Part shown: positions 15,913-24,847 of the stretch, one piece after another
Layout of the letters: the number at the start of each line of letters is the position of its first letter
How positions within the stretch are numbered: the stretch's first letter is position 1
Translations under genes and position numbers: made by a program
DNA from: an uncultured Clostridia bacterium
GTDB taxonomy: Bacteria > Bacillota > Clostridia > Oscillospirales > Ruminococcaceae
NCBI GenBank assembly: GCA_944382845.1
Contig: CALWNN010000057.1
Location: 1-54,493 of the forward strand
DNA: 54,493 bases
Direction: 5' to 3'
Notes under the pieces: model-generated
Told to the model about the DNA's origin: nothing
The model's input: only the letters and a program-made list of their open reading frames with translations
Database searches by the model: none

Positions 15913-18501
15913 CTATCCCTTTGCTGTAAACCAACTGTCGCCGATATTTACATCGACTGTAAGAGGAACCTTCAACTTGACGCAGTTTTCCATTTCTTCC
16001 TTTAAAATTTCAGCGGCTTTTTTTGCACACGACTTGTCTGCTTCTATTATAAGTTCATCGTGAACCTGTAAAATAAGCTTTGCGTCAAGATTTTCTTCCT
16101 TAAGCCGCCTGAACACAGAAACCATGGCTATCTTGATTATATCCGCAGCGGCGCCTTGTATTGGAGCGTTCATTGCGGCGCGTTTTCCGAAGGCCTGAAG
16201 ATTTTTGTTTGAGGAGGAAAGTTCAGGGATATAACGCCTTCTGCCGAAAATAGTTGTAACGTAGCCATTCTTTATTCCCTCTTCAACTGTCCTGTTCATA
16301 AATTCCTGAACCTTCGGGAAGTTTGCAAGATAATTTGCAATGTATTTCTTAGCTTCCGCAACAGAAACACCGATGTCGTTTGAAAGAGAAAATGCGCCGA
16401 TTCCGTAAATTATTCCGAAGTTTACAGCCTTTGCCGCTCTTCTCATTTCGGGAGTAACAAAATCTTCGGGAATACCGAAAACCTGAGCGGCGGTAGATGT
16501 GTGAATGTCCTTTCCTTCAAGGAAGGATCTTTGCATATTTTCATCACCGCAGACGGAAGCCAGAACCCTCAGCTCGATCTGGCTGTAGTCTGCGTCAATA
16601 AGAACCTTTCCCTCAGGGGCTACAAAAAACTTTCTCATGTTACGACCTATTTCTTTTCTGACAGGGATATTCTGCAAATTAGGCTCGGTTGAAGAAATAC
16701 GCCCTGTTCTTGTTTCGGTCTGCTTGAAAAAGCTGTGAACCCTGCCATCCGGCTTGATTTGCTTTAAAAGTCCGTCAACATAAGTGGAACTTAGCTTGGT
16801 AAGTGTTCTGTATTCCAGAATAAGGGGAATTATTGGGTGTCTGCCGTTTAAGGATTCAAGTATCTCTGCTTTTGTTGAGTATCCGCTTTTAGTTTTCTTT
16901 CCGAATGGAAGCTTTAAATCTTCAAAAAGCACAACTCCAAGCTGCTTCGGACTTGAAATATTAAACTCCTTTCCTGCAAGAGAGTAGATATCGTGTTCTA
17001 TTTCTTTGATCCTTTGGGAAAGAGAAATACCAAAGGATCGTATTCCCTCAGCGTCAGCTTTTACTCCGTAAAACTCCATAAAGCCTAAGACCTCGCAAAG
17101 GGGTTGTTCTATTTCGTAAAGAAGCTTGTCCATTTCTTTTAAGCTTATTTCGCTCTCAAGGCGCTCGTAAAGAGAAAACAGGGAAGCAATGTCCGCATAT
17201 TCTCCCATATCGCTGCGGTAGGCAGTCTTATATGCAGCGCAAAGATTTTGTATAGTATAGTCGCTTGCCTGAGAGTTTAAAAGATAGCCTGCAAGGTCGC
17301 AGATGAATTTCACGTTTTTAACAGTTGAATTTCTTGCCGCCATGAATTTGTATGCTGTTTTTCCCTCGAAGCAGACTTTTTTGCAGCCGCTTTCAAAAAA
17401 TGCGGTTATGAACTTCTCCTGCTCTTTGGAACTGTCCTCAAAAAGGGACTGTTGTTCTTCTGATACACAGCCGGTGAAAATTGTATCTCCTGTTGATAAT
17501 TCAAGGCGTTTTCCGTCAAAGATAAAGCAGACTGTGTCTTTTTCGGTAAAGCTTTTTACGGTATCCATGTCAAGGGGCTTGTTATTGAGCTTTTTAAGCT
17601 TGATCTTTTTTTCGGGCATGATCTCAACAGATCCCTTGTCGTTGACTTTTCCTCCAAGCTTCTCAAGCGCTTTGAACATTTCGAGGTCTGTCAGTATCTC
17701 GGAAAGCTTTTCGTTGTCGCAGGCATGATCTGCATAATCATCTACATTTTCGCTGACAGGAGCTTCAAGGGAAATGGTTCCAAGCCATCTGCTTTCATAA
17801 GCGTCGTTCTTACCGTTCAAAAGCTTTGAGTAAACCGATTTGGTTAAAGTACCATCATCTAAATTATCATAAATTCCGTCTACTGAGCCGTACTTTTTAA
17901 CAAGTGTGAGCGCAGTTTTTTCACCGATCCCGGCAACTCCGGAAATGTTGTCTGAGCTGTCCCCCATAAGAGCCTTAACTTCAATAAGTTGCTTAGGTTC
18001 TATGCCGTATACCTCTCTGATCTTGTCCGGAGTATAAATTACCGTTTCCTTGTTTGTTGCAAGTCTTACGGTTACCTTTTCGTTTACGAGTTGCAGGCTG
18101 TCCCTGTCCCCGGTGAGAATAACGCACTCATCGTTGTGGCTTGCAAACACACGGGAAATAGTTCCGAGAATATCGTCCGCCTCATATCCTTCCGCTTCGA
18201 TTATCTTTATTCCCATTGCGCAAAGAATCTCTTTTATTTTTGGCATCTGCATGGCAAGCTCGTCAGGCATACCTTTTCTGTTTGCCTTGTAAGAAGCTAC
18301 CTTTTTGTGTCTGAATGTCGGCGCTTTCAGGTCGAATGCAACAGCCACACAGTCGGGTTTTACAGCCTCTGTTTCTTTAAGATAAATATTCAGAAAACCT
18401 GTAATTGCGTTTGTATAAAAGCCTTTGGAATTTGTCAGTATCCTTATGCCGTAAAAGGCTCTGTTCATAATACTGTTTCCGTCTATAGCAAGAATTTTCA
18501 T
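15913..18501 (-). CDS. polA: DNA polymerase I
   Basis: 862 aa from ATG 18501 (AAAGGAAATATCACA upstream). The N-terminal 5'-3' exonuclease domain (1-290) carries AIDGNSIMNRAFYGI, EAEGYEADDILGT, LTGDRDSLQLV and GVAGIGEKTALTLV. The middle region (about 300-450) is a degenerate 3'-5' exonuclease fold: the DxE metal-binding motif is absent (FIFDGKRLEL), as in many Firmicute Pol I enzymes, so no proofreading is expected. Polymerase motif A is LIDADYSQIELRVLA, motif B RRAAKAVNFGIIYG, motif C QVHDELIIEA. It serves gap filling and Okazaki processing. The gene follows the methyltransferase gene by 14 bp; the common polA-mutM-coaE neighbourhood is not present here. Confidence 0.96.
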   Translation of the reverse strand: MKILAIDGNSIMNRAFYGIRILTNSKGFYTNAITGFLNIYLKETEAVKPDCVAVAFDLKAPTFRHKKVASYKANRKGMPDELAMQMPKIKEILCAMGIKIIEAEGYEADDILGTISRVFASHNDECVILTGDRDSLQLVNEKVTVRLATNKETVIYTPDKIREVYGIEPKQLIEVKALMGDSSDNISGVAGIGEKTALTLVKKYGSVDGIYDNLDDGTLTKSVYSKLLNGKNDAYESRWLGTISLEAPVSENVDDYADHACDNEKLSEILTDLEMFKALEKLGGKVNDKGSVEIMPEKKIKLKKLNNKPLDMDTVKSFTEKDTVCFIFDGKRLELSTGDTIFTGCVSEEQQSLFEDSSKEQEKFITAFFESGCKKVCFEGKTAYKFMAARNSTVKNVKFICDLAGYLLNSQASDYTIQNLCAAYKTAYRSDMGEYADIASLFSLYERLESEISLKEMDKLLYEIEQPLCEVLGFMEFYGVKADAEGIRSFGISLSQRIKEIEHDIYSLAGKEFNISSPKQLGVVLFEDLKLPFGKKTKSGYSTKAEILESLNGRHPIIPLILEYRTLTKLSSTYVDGLLKQIKPDGRVHSFFKQTETRTGRISSTEPNLQNIPVRKEIGRNMRKFFVAPEGKVLIDADYSQIELRVLASVCGDENMQRSFLEGKDIHTSTAAQVFGIPEDFVTPEMRRAAKAVNFGIIYGIGAFSLSNDIGVSVAEAKKYIANYLANFPKVQEFMNRTVEEGIKNGYVTTIFGRRRYIPELSSSNKNLQAFGKRAAMNAPIQGAAADIIKIAMVSVFRRLKEENLDAKLILQVHDELIIEADKSCAKKAAEILKEEMENCVKLKVPLTVDVNIGDSWFTAKG

Positions 18502-18515
18502 TGTGATATTTCCTT

Positions 18516-19235
18516 TCATTTCTGCGGCAAAAGCCTGTAGATGCGTTTCATTTCGTCTGAATAATCTCCGTCGTCGTTGTAAACAAAAAGTCCCTGTTCA
18601 ACTTTAAGATATGGTTTACCGCCTTTTTTACCTTCCACCAGAACAAGCCACGGTGGACTTTCAGGGGTTTTTGAAACAAACCGTACCCGTTTGGGTTCAA
18701 GGTTATGAGACCTCATTGACACCATAATGTCGCAAAGTCGTTCGGGACGCTGACAGATACAAAGCCGTCCTCCGAATTTGAGATTTTTCTTTGCTGCCTC
18801 GCAGACGTCGTCTATTGAGCAAAGCACCTCATGTCTTGCAATAGAAACCGCTTTACTCTGATTTTTCGCTCCGGTGTTATTTATTTTGTATGGCGGATTG
18901 CAGGTGATGAGATCAAGCTCGGTTTTGGCACGGAATACTTTCAGGTCGCAAAGTGAAACATCAAAATCACTGAGTCTGCTTTTTTCAACGGTAAGCTCGA
19001 TTTGTTTTACTGCCTTTTCCTGAATTTCAACAGTGCAGATATACTTGGGAGAAAAATCTCTTTTCATTAGAAGCGCAACTATCCCGCAGCCTGAACAAAA
19101 GTCGCAAACCATATCTTTTTTTCTTGGAGCGGCAAAATCCGCAAGCAAAAATGCGTCCGTTCCGAATCTGTGTTCGTCAGAAACGCACACTTCTATACCG
19201 TTTCCGAGATCTTCAAAGGTAAACTTGTCTATCAA
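18516..19235 (-). CDS. TrmN6-like tRNA (adenine-N6)-methyltransferase
   Basis: 239 aa. A class I SAM-dependent methyltransferase of the COG4123/YabB group. The SAM-binding glycine loop is DFCSGCGIVALLMKRDF (about residue 43), the acidic strand-2 end is CTVEIQEKAVKQ, and the N6-adenine catalytic motif is NPPY (TCNPPYKI, about residue 114). The E. coli relative modifies A37 of tRNA1(Val); specificity in Firmicutes is not established. Its start lies divergent from the dusB promoter region; a TGT-TATAAT extended -10 sits on the minus strand near 19290. It precedes polA in a likely two-gene unit. Confidence 0.85.
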   Translation of the reverse strand: MIDKFTFEDLGNGIEVCVSDEHRFGTDAFLLADFAAPRKKDMVCDFCSGCGIVALLMKRDFSPKYICTVEIQEKAVKQIELTVEKSRLSDFDVSLCDLKVFRAKTELDLITCNPPYKINNTGAKNQSKAVSIARHEVLCSIDDVCEAAKKNLKFGGRLCICQRPERLCDIMVSMRSHNLEPKRVRFVSKTPESPPWLVLVEGKKGGKPYLKVEQGLFVYNDDGDYSDEMKRIYRLLPQK

Positions 19236-19336
19236 AGCTATCCGCCTTTCATCAGTATTTAACTTTTTGGATTATTATATATACCATATATTATAACACA
19301 GTTTGAGCAAAAAGGCTATAATTATTTTGAATTTCG

Positions 19337-19365
19337 TTGCAAATTTCCTTTCTTTGTGATATAAT
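19337..19365 (+). promoter_or_regulatory. Promoter of the dusB operon
   Basis: TTGCAA (19337-19342), 17-bp spacer, TGA-TATAAT extended -10 (19360-19365). Confidence 0.7.
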
Positions 19366-19386
19366 TCATTTAAAGAATATGGGGCG

Positions 19387-19450
19387 GCGCAATTTTCGAA
19401 CGTTTATCCTTCGGAATTTGCGCAGGTCTCTGTCCGCACGACAGGCGGAC
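19387..19450 (+). repeat. GC-rich palindromic leader element
   Basis: Two stacked inverted repeats occupy the dusB 5' leader: GCGCAATTTTCGAA/TTCGGAATTTGCGC (19387-19400 with 19410-19423) and GTCCGC/GCGGAC (19432-19437 with 19445-19450). It is much richer in GC than its surroundings and has no T-run after it. It looks like an extragenic palindromic repeat or a structured leader; I do not recognise a riboswitch class. Confidence 0.5.
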
Positions 19451-19497
19451 GGGGGGTGTCCATTTACAAAATGAGTAAAACAACCTTGGAGGATAAA

Positions 19498-20484
19498 TTG
19501 ACTGAAAAAATCATAAAAATAGGAAACGTTGCAATTGAAAAAACCGCAGCTCTTGCTCCGATGGCATCAGTCGCCGACAGAGCATATCGGGAGATTTGCA
19601 AAAAGTACGGAGCGTCATATACGGTAAGCGAAATGATCTCCTCAAAGGGGCTTTGCTATGGGGATAACAAAACAAAAGAGCTTTGTACCGTGACAGATGA
19701 ACAACGTCCTATGGCTCTTCAGATATTTGGTGAAGATCCGTATTTTATGGGCGAAGCCGCAAAAAGGCTTGAGGAGTTTTCTCCTGATATTATTGATATA
19801 AATATGGGCTGCCCTGTGCCTAAAATAGTGGGAAACGGTTCCGGAAGCGCTCTTATGAAAGACGTAAAAAGGGCTGAGGAAATAGTTAAGGCAGCCGTAA
19901 GGTCTGCTGCTTGCCCGGTGACGGTTAAAATAAGGGCAGGCTGGGATGATGAAAGTATAAACGCCGTGGAATTTGCTAAAGTTATGGAACAGTCAGGCGC
20001 TGCTGCAATTACCGTTCACGGAAGAACACGAATGCAGTTTTACAGCGGAAAATCAGACCGCAATATCATAAGACAGGTTAAAGAAGCTGTGTCTGTTCCC
20101 GTTATTGGAAACGGCGACATCGAATGTGGAAAAGACGCTCTTGAAATGTATGAGCAGACAGGCTGCGATCTTGTTATGATAGGAAGAGGGTCTTACGGCA
20201 GACCGTGGATATTTGAAGAGGTAAAAAATTATCTTGAAAATAAAAAAGAAACTCAGCCTAAAAGCCTTACTGAAAAAATGGAAATAATGCTTTTGCACAT
20301 AAGACTTATATGCAAGTATAACGGCGAAGCTCAGGGCATGAAGGAGGCAAGAAAAAATGTCGCATGGTATGTAAAGGGACTTCCCGGGGCGGCGGCAATA
20401 AGAGGGAGATGCGCTTATCTTAATACATATCACGATCTTGAAGAACTTGTCGGAGAAATTTTGAAAAACGGAGAAAGAGTTTAA
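19498..20484 (+). CDS. dusB: tRNA-dihydrouridine synthase
   Basis: 328 aa from TTG 19498, which has GGAGG five bases upstream and gives an N-terminus (TEKIIKIGNVAIEKTAALAPMASV) like other DusB proteins. ATG 19471 or GTG 19456 would add 9 or 14 residues but have poor ribosome sites. An FMN-dependent TIM-barrel enzyme: ALAPMASVADRAYR, DINMGCPVPKIVGNGSGSAL (catalytic Cys in NMGCP), VTVKIRAGWD, TVHGRTRMQFYSG, PVIGNGDI and MIGRGSYGRPW. It reduces uridine in tRNA D-loops. It is first in dusB-rsmI-rimI-tsaD, with rsmI starting at the base after its stop. Confidence 0.93.
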   Translation: MTEKIIKIGNVAIEKTAALAPMASVADRAYREICKKYGASYTVSEMISSKGLCYGDNKTKELCTVTDEQRPMALQIFGEDPYFMGEAAKRLEEFSPDIIDINMGCPVPKIVGNGSGSALMKDVKRAEEIVKAAVRSAACPVTVKIRAGWDDESINAVEFAKVMEQSGAAAITVHGRTRMQFYSGKSDRNIIRQVKEAVSVPVIGNGDIECGKDALEMYEQTGCDLVMIGRGSYGRPWIFEEVKNYLENKKETQPKSLTEKMEIMLLHIRLICKYNGEAQGMKEARKNVAWYVKGLPGAAAIRGRCAYLNTYHDLEELVGEILKNGERV

Positions 20485-21315
20485 ATGGGAAAACTTTATG
20501 TTGTTGGAACTCCAATAGGTAACCTTGGGGATATGACTGTAAGAGCAGTCGATACATTAAAAGAAGTAGATTTTATATGCGCTGAGGATACAAGAGTAAC
20601 CGCTAAACTTCTAAACCATTTTGATATTAAAAAACCAATGGTAAGCTATCACAGGCATAACTGTAAAGAAGTTGGTGAAAAAATAGTAAGCCGTATTCTT
20701 TCCGGGGAAAACTGCGCAATAGTTACCGACGCCGGTATGCCTTGTATCTCAGACCCGGGAGAAGATCTGGTCCGCAATTGCGCAGAGGCAGGAATAGAGA
20801 TAGCAGTTGTTCCCGGGCCTACCGCCGTGGCTTCCGCTCTTGCAGTAAGCGGACTTTCAACCTCTCGTTTTTGCTTCGAGGGTTTTCTTTCAACAACCAA
20901 AAGACTCAGAAACGAACATCTTGCCGCAGTAAAGGACGAGGAAAGAACTCTTGTGTTTTATGAGGCTCCTCATAAGCTTATCTATACTCTTAAAGATATG
21001 CTTTCCTATTTCGGAAACAGAAAAATTTCAATCTGCCGTGAAATCACAAAGCTTCATGAGGAGGTTATACGAACCACCCTTGAGGAGGCTGTAAAATACT
21101 ATTGCGAAATAACTCCAAAAGGAGAATTTGTCCTTGTTATCGAGGGCGCTCAGAAAACCTCTGATGAGGTTACCGTAGAAGCTGCGGCGGATATGGCGCA
21201 AATTCTTGTAAATAAGGGAATGAGAGCTACAGACGCCTGTAAACAGATAGCAAAGACAACAGGCTACTCAAAAAGCGAGATTTATTCTCTTCTCCTTGAA
21301 AGAGAGGAAGAATGA
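20485..21315 (+). CDS. rsmI: 16S rRNA (cytidine-1402-2'-O)-methyltransferase
   Basis: 276 aa, directly abutting dusB. The tetrapyrrole-methylase fold starts LYVVGTPIGNLGDMTVRAV, then FICAEDTRVTAKLLNHF, MVSYHRHN, AIVTDAGMPCISDPGEDLV, VPGPTAVASALAVSGL, FCFEGFL and LVFYEAPHKL, the signature order of RsmI (YraL). It methylates the 2'-OH of C1402 in the ribosomal decoding centre. The C-terminal helical domain (about 230-276) is present, so the protein is full length. The stop codon overlaps the rimI start (ATGA). Confidence 0.95.
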   Translation: MGKLYVVGTPIGNLGDMTVRAVDTLKEVDFICAEDTRVTAKLLNHFDIKKPMVSYHRHNCKEVGEKIVSRILSGENCAIVTDAGMPCISDPGEDLVRNCAEAGIEIAVVPGPTAVASALAVSGLSTSRFCFEGFLSTTKRLRNEHLAAVKDEERTLVFYEAPHKLIYTLKDMLSYFGNRKISICREITKLHEEVIRTTLEEAVKYYCEITPKGEFVLVIEGAQKTSDEVTVEAAADMAQILVNKGMRATDACKQIAKTTGYSKSEIYSLLLEREEE

Positions 21316-21770
21316 TGCTGATAAGAGAAATGAAAAAGGAGGACGTTAGGGAAGTTGCTCAAATTGAAAAAAGCTGTTTTTCTCAGGCGTGGAGCGAGCA
21401 GGCTTTTTTTGAAGAGCTTTCAAATCCTTACGGAAAGACCCTTGTCGCAATTGTAAACGATACTGTTGCGGGATTTATAAATATGCGGATGATTGCGGGA
21501 GAAATTTATATAAATAACATTGCGGTAAAGGAGGACATGAGAAGAAGGGGGATTGGAGACAGGCTTCTTTCTGAAACCGAATGTCTTCCCGAATATACCG
21601 AGTTTATAACTCTGGAGGTCAGAAAAAGCAACATTGCCGCGATCTCCCTTTATGAAAGACGCGGATTTGTAAAAGTGGGAGAAAGAAAAAATTTCTACGA
21701 AAGGCCTCAAGAGGACGCGGTTTTAATGACAAAAACAAAAGAAAAGCCTGAAAGGAACGATGATAAATGA
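21312..21770 (+). CDS. rimI: Ribosomal-protein-alanine N-acetyltransferase
   Basis: 152 aa, ATG overlapping the rsmI stop; a second ATG three bases later is equally possible. GNAT fold: IREMKKEDVREVAQIEKSCFSQAWS, YINNIAVKEDMRRRGIGDRLL (acetyl-CoA-binding R-R-x-G-I-G), LEVRKSNIAAISLYERRGFVKVGERKNFY and EDAVLMTK. It acetylates the N-terminal alanine of ribosomal protein S18 in characterised species. Its place just before tsaD, with ATGA overlap, is the common Firmicute arrangement; the usual tsaB and tsaE partners are not in this operon. Confidence 0.92.
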   Translation: MMLIREMKKEDVREVAQIEKSCFSQAWSEQAFFEELSNPYGKTLVAIVNDTVAGFINMRMIAGEIYINNIAVKEDMRRRGIGDRLLSETECLPEYTEFITLEVRKSNIAAISLYERRGFVKVGERKNFYERPQEDAVLMTKTKEKPERNDDK

Positions 21771-22777
21771 AAATACTGGGAATAGAAAGCTCCTGCGATG
21801 AAACGGCTTGCGCTATAAGTGAAAACGGAGTTGAAATTCTTTCCGATATCGTTGCGAGCCAGATAGAGGAACATAAGCTTTATGGCGGAGTTGTTCCGGA
21901 AATAGCTTCAAGAAGGCATAGTGAAAACATTATGGCTGTTGTTCAGTCGGCTCTTGATAAGGCAAATTGTACTATGGATGACATTGACGCAGTTGCAGTG
22001 ACTTATGCTCCGGGACTTATCGGCGCGCTTCTTGTGGGGGTAAGCTTTGCAAAGGGACTTGCACTTTCGTGGAATAAGCCGCTTGTGCCTGTTCATCATA
22101 TTGCAGGCCATATCGCCGCAAATTATATTTCTCACAAGGATTTAAAGCCCCCATATCTTTGCCTTGTTGTGTCGGGAGGTCATAGCCACATTGTAGAGGT
22201 GGTTGACTACAATACATTTCATGTTATAGGACGTACCCGTGACGATGCGGCAGGGGAGTGCTTTGACAAGGCCGCAAGGGTTCTGGGATTTCCATACCCT
22301 GGAGGAAAGCATATCGACAACGCCGCAAAAGAGGGAGATTCGTCCGCCTACAATTTTCCTCACCCAAAGGTTGCGGGAAGCGAGTACGATTTCAGCTTTT
22401 CCGGACTTAAAACAGCAGTGATAAATCTTGTTCACAATGCTTCGCAAAAGGGAGAAAAAATAAACGTAAACAATGTTGCGGCTTCATTTCAGAGAACTGT
22501 CAGTGAGATATTAAGGGACAAGCTTATGCTTGCGGCAAAAAATACAGGCTACAAGACGATTGCTGTGGCAGGTGGAGTTTCCGCAAATTCGGGAGTAAGA
22601 CAGGCAATAACCGAAGCCTGCGAAAAAAACGGCTATAAGCTTTATCTGCCTGAGCTTAAATATTGCGGCGATAACGGAGCAATGATAGCCTGTCAGGGGT
22701 ATTTTGACTATCTTTCGGGAAAACGTGCAGATGAAAGTCTTAACGCTGTTGCCACACTTTCTCTTGAAGATATTTAG
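21767..22777 (+). CDS. tsaD: tRNA N6-adenosine threonylcarbamoyltransferase
   Basis: 336 aa. ILGIESSCDETACAI opens the ASKHA fold. The metal-binding HxxxH motif is HHIAGHIAANYI near residue 111, followed by LVVSGGHSHIV, DDAAGECFDKAARVLG, YPGGKHID, FSFSGLKTAV, VAGGVSANSGVR and CGDNGAMIA. With TsaB and TsaE it transfers the threonylcarbamoyl group to A37 of ANN-reading tRNAs, an essential modification. It overlaps rimI by four bases and closes the operon ahead of the terminator at 22808-22850. Confidence 0.97.
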   Translation: MKILGIESSCDETACAISENGVEILSDIVASQIEEHKLYGGVVPEIASRRHSENIMAVVQSALDKANCTMDDIDAVAVTYAPGLIGALLVGVSFAKGLALSWNKPLVPVHHIAGHIAANYISHKDLKPPYLCLVVSGGHSHIVEVVDYNTFHVIGRTRDDAAGECFDKAARVLGFPYPGGKHIDNAAKEGDSSAYNFPHPKVAGSEYDFSFSGLKTAVINLVHNASQKGEKINVNNVAASFQRTVSEILRDKLMLAAKNTGYKTIAVAGGVSANSGVRQAITEACEKNGYKLYLPELKYCGDNGAMIACQGYFDYLSGKRADESLNAVATLSLEDI

Positions 22778-22807
22778 TGTTTGATCGTAATGAAATATTA
22801 AAAGCTT

Positions 22808-22850
22808 ATCCTCGGGCAAGGGGAATTTTTCCTGCGTCCGAGGATTTTTA
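22808..22850 (+). terminator. Terminator of the dusB-tsaD operon
   Basis: ATCCTCGG pairs with CCGAGGAT, followed by TTTTATT; 30 bp after tsaD. Confidence 0.8.
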
Positions 22851-23010
22851 TTCTTTCGGATTTTTAATTGTTTAAGGAAGTAAAATATGCTTTTAACTGT
22901 CTGATTCTGCCGATAAATAGCTTTGTTGTTATAATACACAAAACAGCACTAAAAAAGTTGTGCAAACAGTAGAATCCAAACTATGCAAAAGGAAAATATA
23001 TTGCTGTTTA

Positions 23011-23039
23011 TTGACAATCACTCTATAATATCTTATAAT
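23011..23039 (+). promoter_or_regulatory. Promoter of the secreted-protein gene pair
   Basis: TTGACA (23011-23016), 17-bp spacer, TATAAT (23034-23039): full sigma-A consensus, 33 bp before the ATG. Confidence 0.8.
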
Positions 23040-23072
23040 TATTGTAAATCAAGTATTAAGGAGTGACCTTTT

Positions 23073-23543
23073 ATGAAATTTACTAAAAGAACATTTGCAA
23101 TGGGCACGGCAATGATAATGGCAATAAGCATGATGAGCATAGGAGCGAGCGCTTACAAAGTAGAGGATAGCTGGTCTCTCAGACGAATAAAAGCACCGGG
23201 TGCACCGACCAGTGCAAGCTGCGGCACAATCACCGAAGAATATCATCCTGCAAAAAATGGTCAGGTGTTTTCAACCTTCACCGAAAACTGCTCAAGTTTT
23301 ACATCTTCAAAGGCAGAAAACGGCACCAAGGCACAGGTAAGGTATTGGACTTATATTAAAAATAAATATGGCGAGACTGTCAGCATAGGTTTTTCCAGTC
23401 ATTATCACGTGGAAACAGACCCTTATCGTACCTTTAACTTGGCAAGATCTGTTTCGTATAATGATTCGCTTGTTGTGAGGTATGTGCTTGAAAATCCATA
23501 TGACGTTGGTTGCTCTATGAACGGATATTATAAAATTAATTAA
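23073..23543 (+). CDS. Secreted protein of unknown function
   Basis: 156 aa, ATG with AAGGAGTG upstream. Clear signal peptide: KFTKR charge cluster, hydrophobic Met-rich core, and AxA cleavage site (GASA before Tyr28). The mature part of about 129 aa has three Cys (CGTITEEYHP, ENCSSF, VGCSMNG) and many Ser, Thr and Tyr; no domain is recognised. The pattern (a small exported beta-rich protein ending YYKIN) is seen in gut Clostridia as unannotated lactococcin-like or adhesion-like proteins, but I cannot assign it. It is 18 bp upstream of the next gene and shares its promoter. Confidence 0.8.
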   Translation: MKFTKRTFAMGTAMIMAISMMSIGASAYKVEDSWSLRRIKAPGAPTSASCGTITEEYHPAKNGQVFSTFTENCSSFTSSKAENGTKAQVRYWTYIKNKYGETVSIGFSSHYHVETDPYRTFNLARSVSYNDSLVVRYVLENPYDVGCSMNGYYKIN

Positions 23544-23561
23544 CAGAGCGGAGATGACATT

Positions 23562-24668
23562 ATGAAAAAAACCTTGATAAGGAAAATCATACTAATCTCA
23601 ATTCCGGTGGCTGTGTTAATTGCTGCCGCCATAATTTATATGGTTTCAAAGCAACCCCAAAATGAGAATTTTGAATATGGTAAGGTTGAAAAGGTGCTTG
23701 AAGAAGCGGACAAAGTTCTTGAAAATAAATACGAAAGATTTACGCTCCCCGACGAAATAGATGTCGGGCCGGCAAAGAATGCCTACATAATAACCACTAC
23801 AGAAGATGTCGAGGAAGATATTCAAGAGAAAACAAGAAAGCTCTCACGAAAATTATATGGAGTTGAACCGGAAAACATAATACTTGACGAATCGCATACC
23901 AAAAATTGCGAGGCTGAGGTGCAGGTTGGAGACGATATAGCTTGCTTTTTTTATTATGTCGGAGGAACATTCGGCTGTGGTTTCGGCTATAACACTGAAC
24001 TTGCAGACTACTATGCCGAAAAGGCATATCTTCTCGGAAGCGATAAGACGGAAGGAGTAAGTTATAAGCTCAAAGACGGAGAAATGTCTGTTGATGGCGC
24101 AGTTGATATGGCGTATAACTATATCAAAGATAATCTGATGGAATTCTTGCCGAATAACAGCGATATCAAGCCGGTATCGGTATCCGTTTTCAAGGCGAAT
24201 GAAACTGATTACTGCTACTGCGTTAAGCTTGAGAATGTTATCGAGGGAATTCCGGTATCAAGCTCGGGGATGGCGGTACCGGAGGAGTATACGCTGTTTC
24301 CGCAGGTGGTTGAGTGCTGGATATACCGTGGGGACAGAGTGGAGTTTTTCTGGAACAGCTATCATCGGATGATTGGCGAGAAGGAAAAGGTCGGGAAAAT
24401 AATTACCCTTGAATCTGCACTTGAAAATCTTGATAAGGAACTTGCCCCGAACATAAATTATAAATTTCTCAATATTTCCCTTAAATACTGTTGCCGGACG
24501 GAGGATAACAATTCGCCTGAATTTGAATACCGCCCTACATGGTGCTTTGTTACAGCGAGCTATAACGGTACAAACGCAATGCTTAACCCACAGGTGGTAG
24601 TATATGTCGACGCTGTTTCAGGGGAAATTTATTGCTTTGACGGCAATACCGGCAGATTTGTCTTTTAA
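23562..24668 (+). CDS. Membrane-anchored extracytoplasmic protein of unknown function
   Basis: 368 aa, ATG after GCGGAGATG. One N-terminal transmembrane helix (about 8-28) has no lipobox, so it is a signal anchor rather than a lipoprotein. The remainder is acidic and predicted outside the cell. A helical charged stretch (35-60) is followed by a mixed alpha/beta region with repeated elements such as VDGAVDMAYNYIKDNL and LESALENLDKEL, and a C-terminal YVDAVSGEIYCFDG segment of the kind found in PepSY-like or YcdB-like two-repeat extracellular domains. I do not recognise a specific family. It probably acts with the secreted protein upstream. Confidence 0.75.
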   Translation: MKKTLIRKIILISIPVAVLIAAAIIYMVSKQPQNENFEYGKVEKVLEEADKVLENKYERFTLPDEIDVGPAKNAYIITTTEDVEEDIQEKTRKLSRKLYGVEPENIILDESHTKNCEAEVQVGDDIACFFYYVGGTFGCGFGYNTELADYYAEKAYLLGSDKTEGVSYKLKDGEMSVDGAVDMAYNYIKDNLMEFLPNNSDIKPVSVSVFKANETDYCYCVKLENVIEGIPVSSSGMAVPEEYTLFPQVVECWIYRGDRVEFFWNSYHRMIGEKEKVGKIITLESALENLDKELAPNINYKFLNISLKYCCRTEDNNSPEFEYRPTWCFVTASYNGTNAMLNPQVVVYVDAVSGEIYCFDGNTGRFVF

Positions 24669-24691
24669 AAATAACCTTAAAGGGTAAATAA

Positions 24692-24723
24692 AACGGTTGG
24701 AATATACGCCAGCCGTTTTTTTG
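24692..24723 (+). terminator. Terminator of the 23 kb gene pair
   Basis: AACGGTTGG/CCAGCCGTT (one wobble pair) followed by T7. Confidence 0.75.
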
Positions 24724-24847
24724 CGCTAAAAAAATATGTTTTTTGCAAAATGCTATTTCTTTTTTTAAAAAAATGTGCTATAATGAATTCATATATATTG
24801 CCCGCAGATGTTTTTTGGGGCAAGGGTATATTTTTTTGAAAGGAACT

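Noticed and set aside
15913-18501. Damaged polA because the 3'-5' exonuclease motifs are missing
   Set aside because: Loss of proofreading residues is usual in Firmicute Pol I; the polymerase and 5' nuclease motifs are complete.
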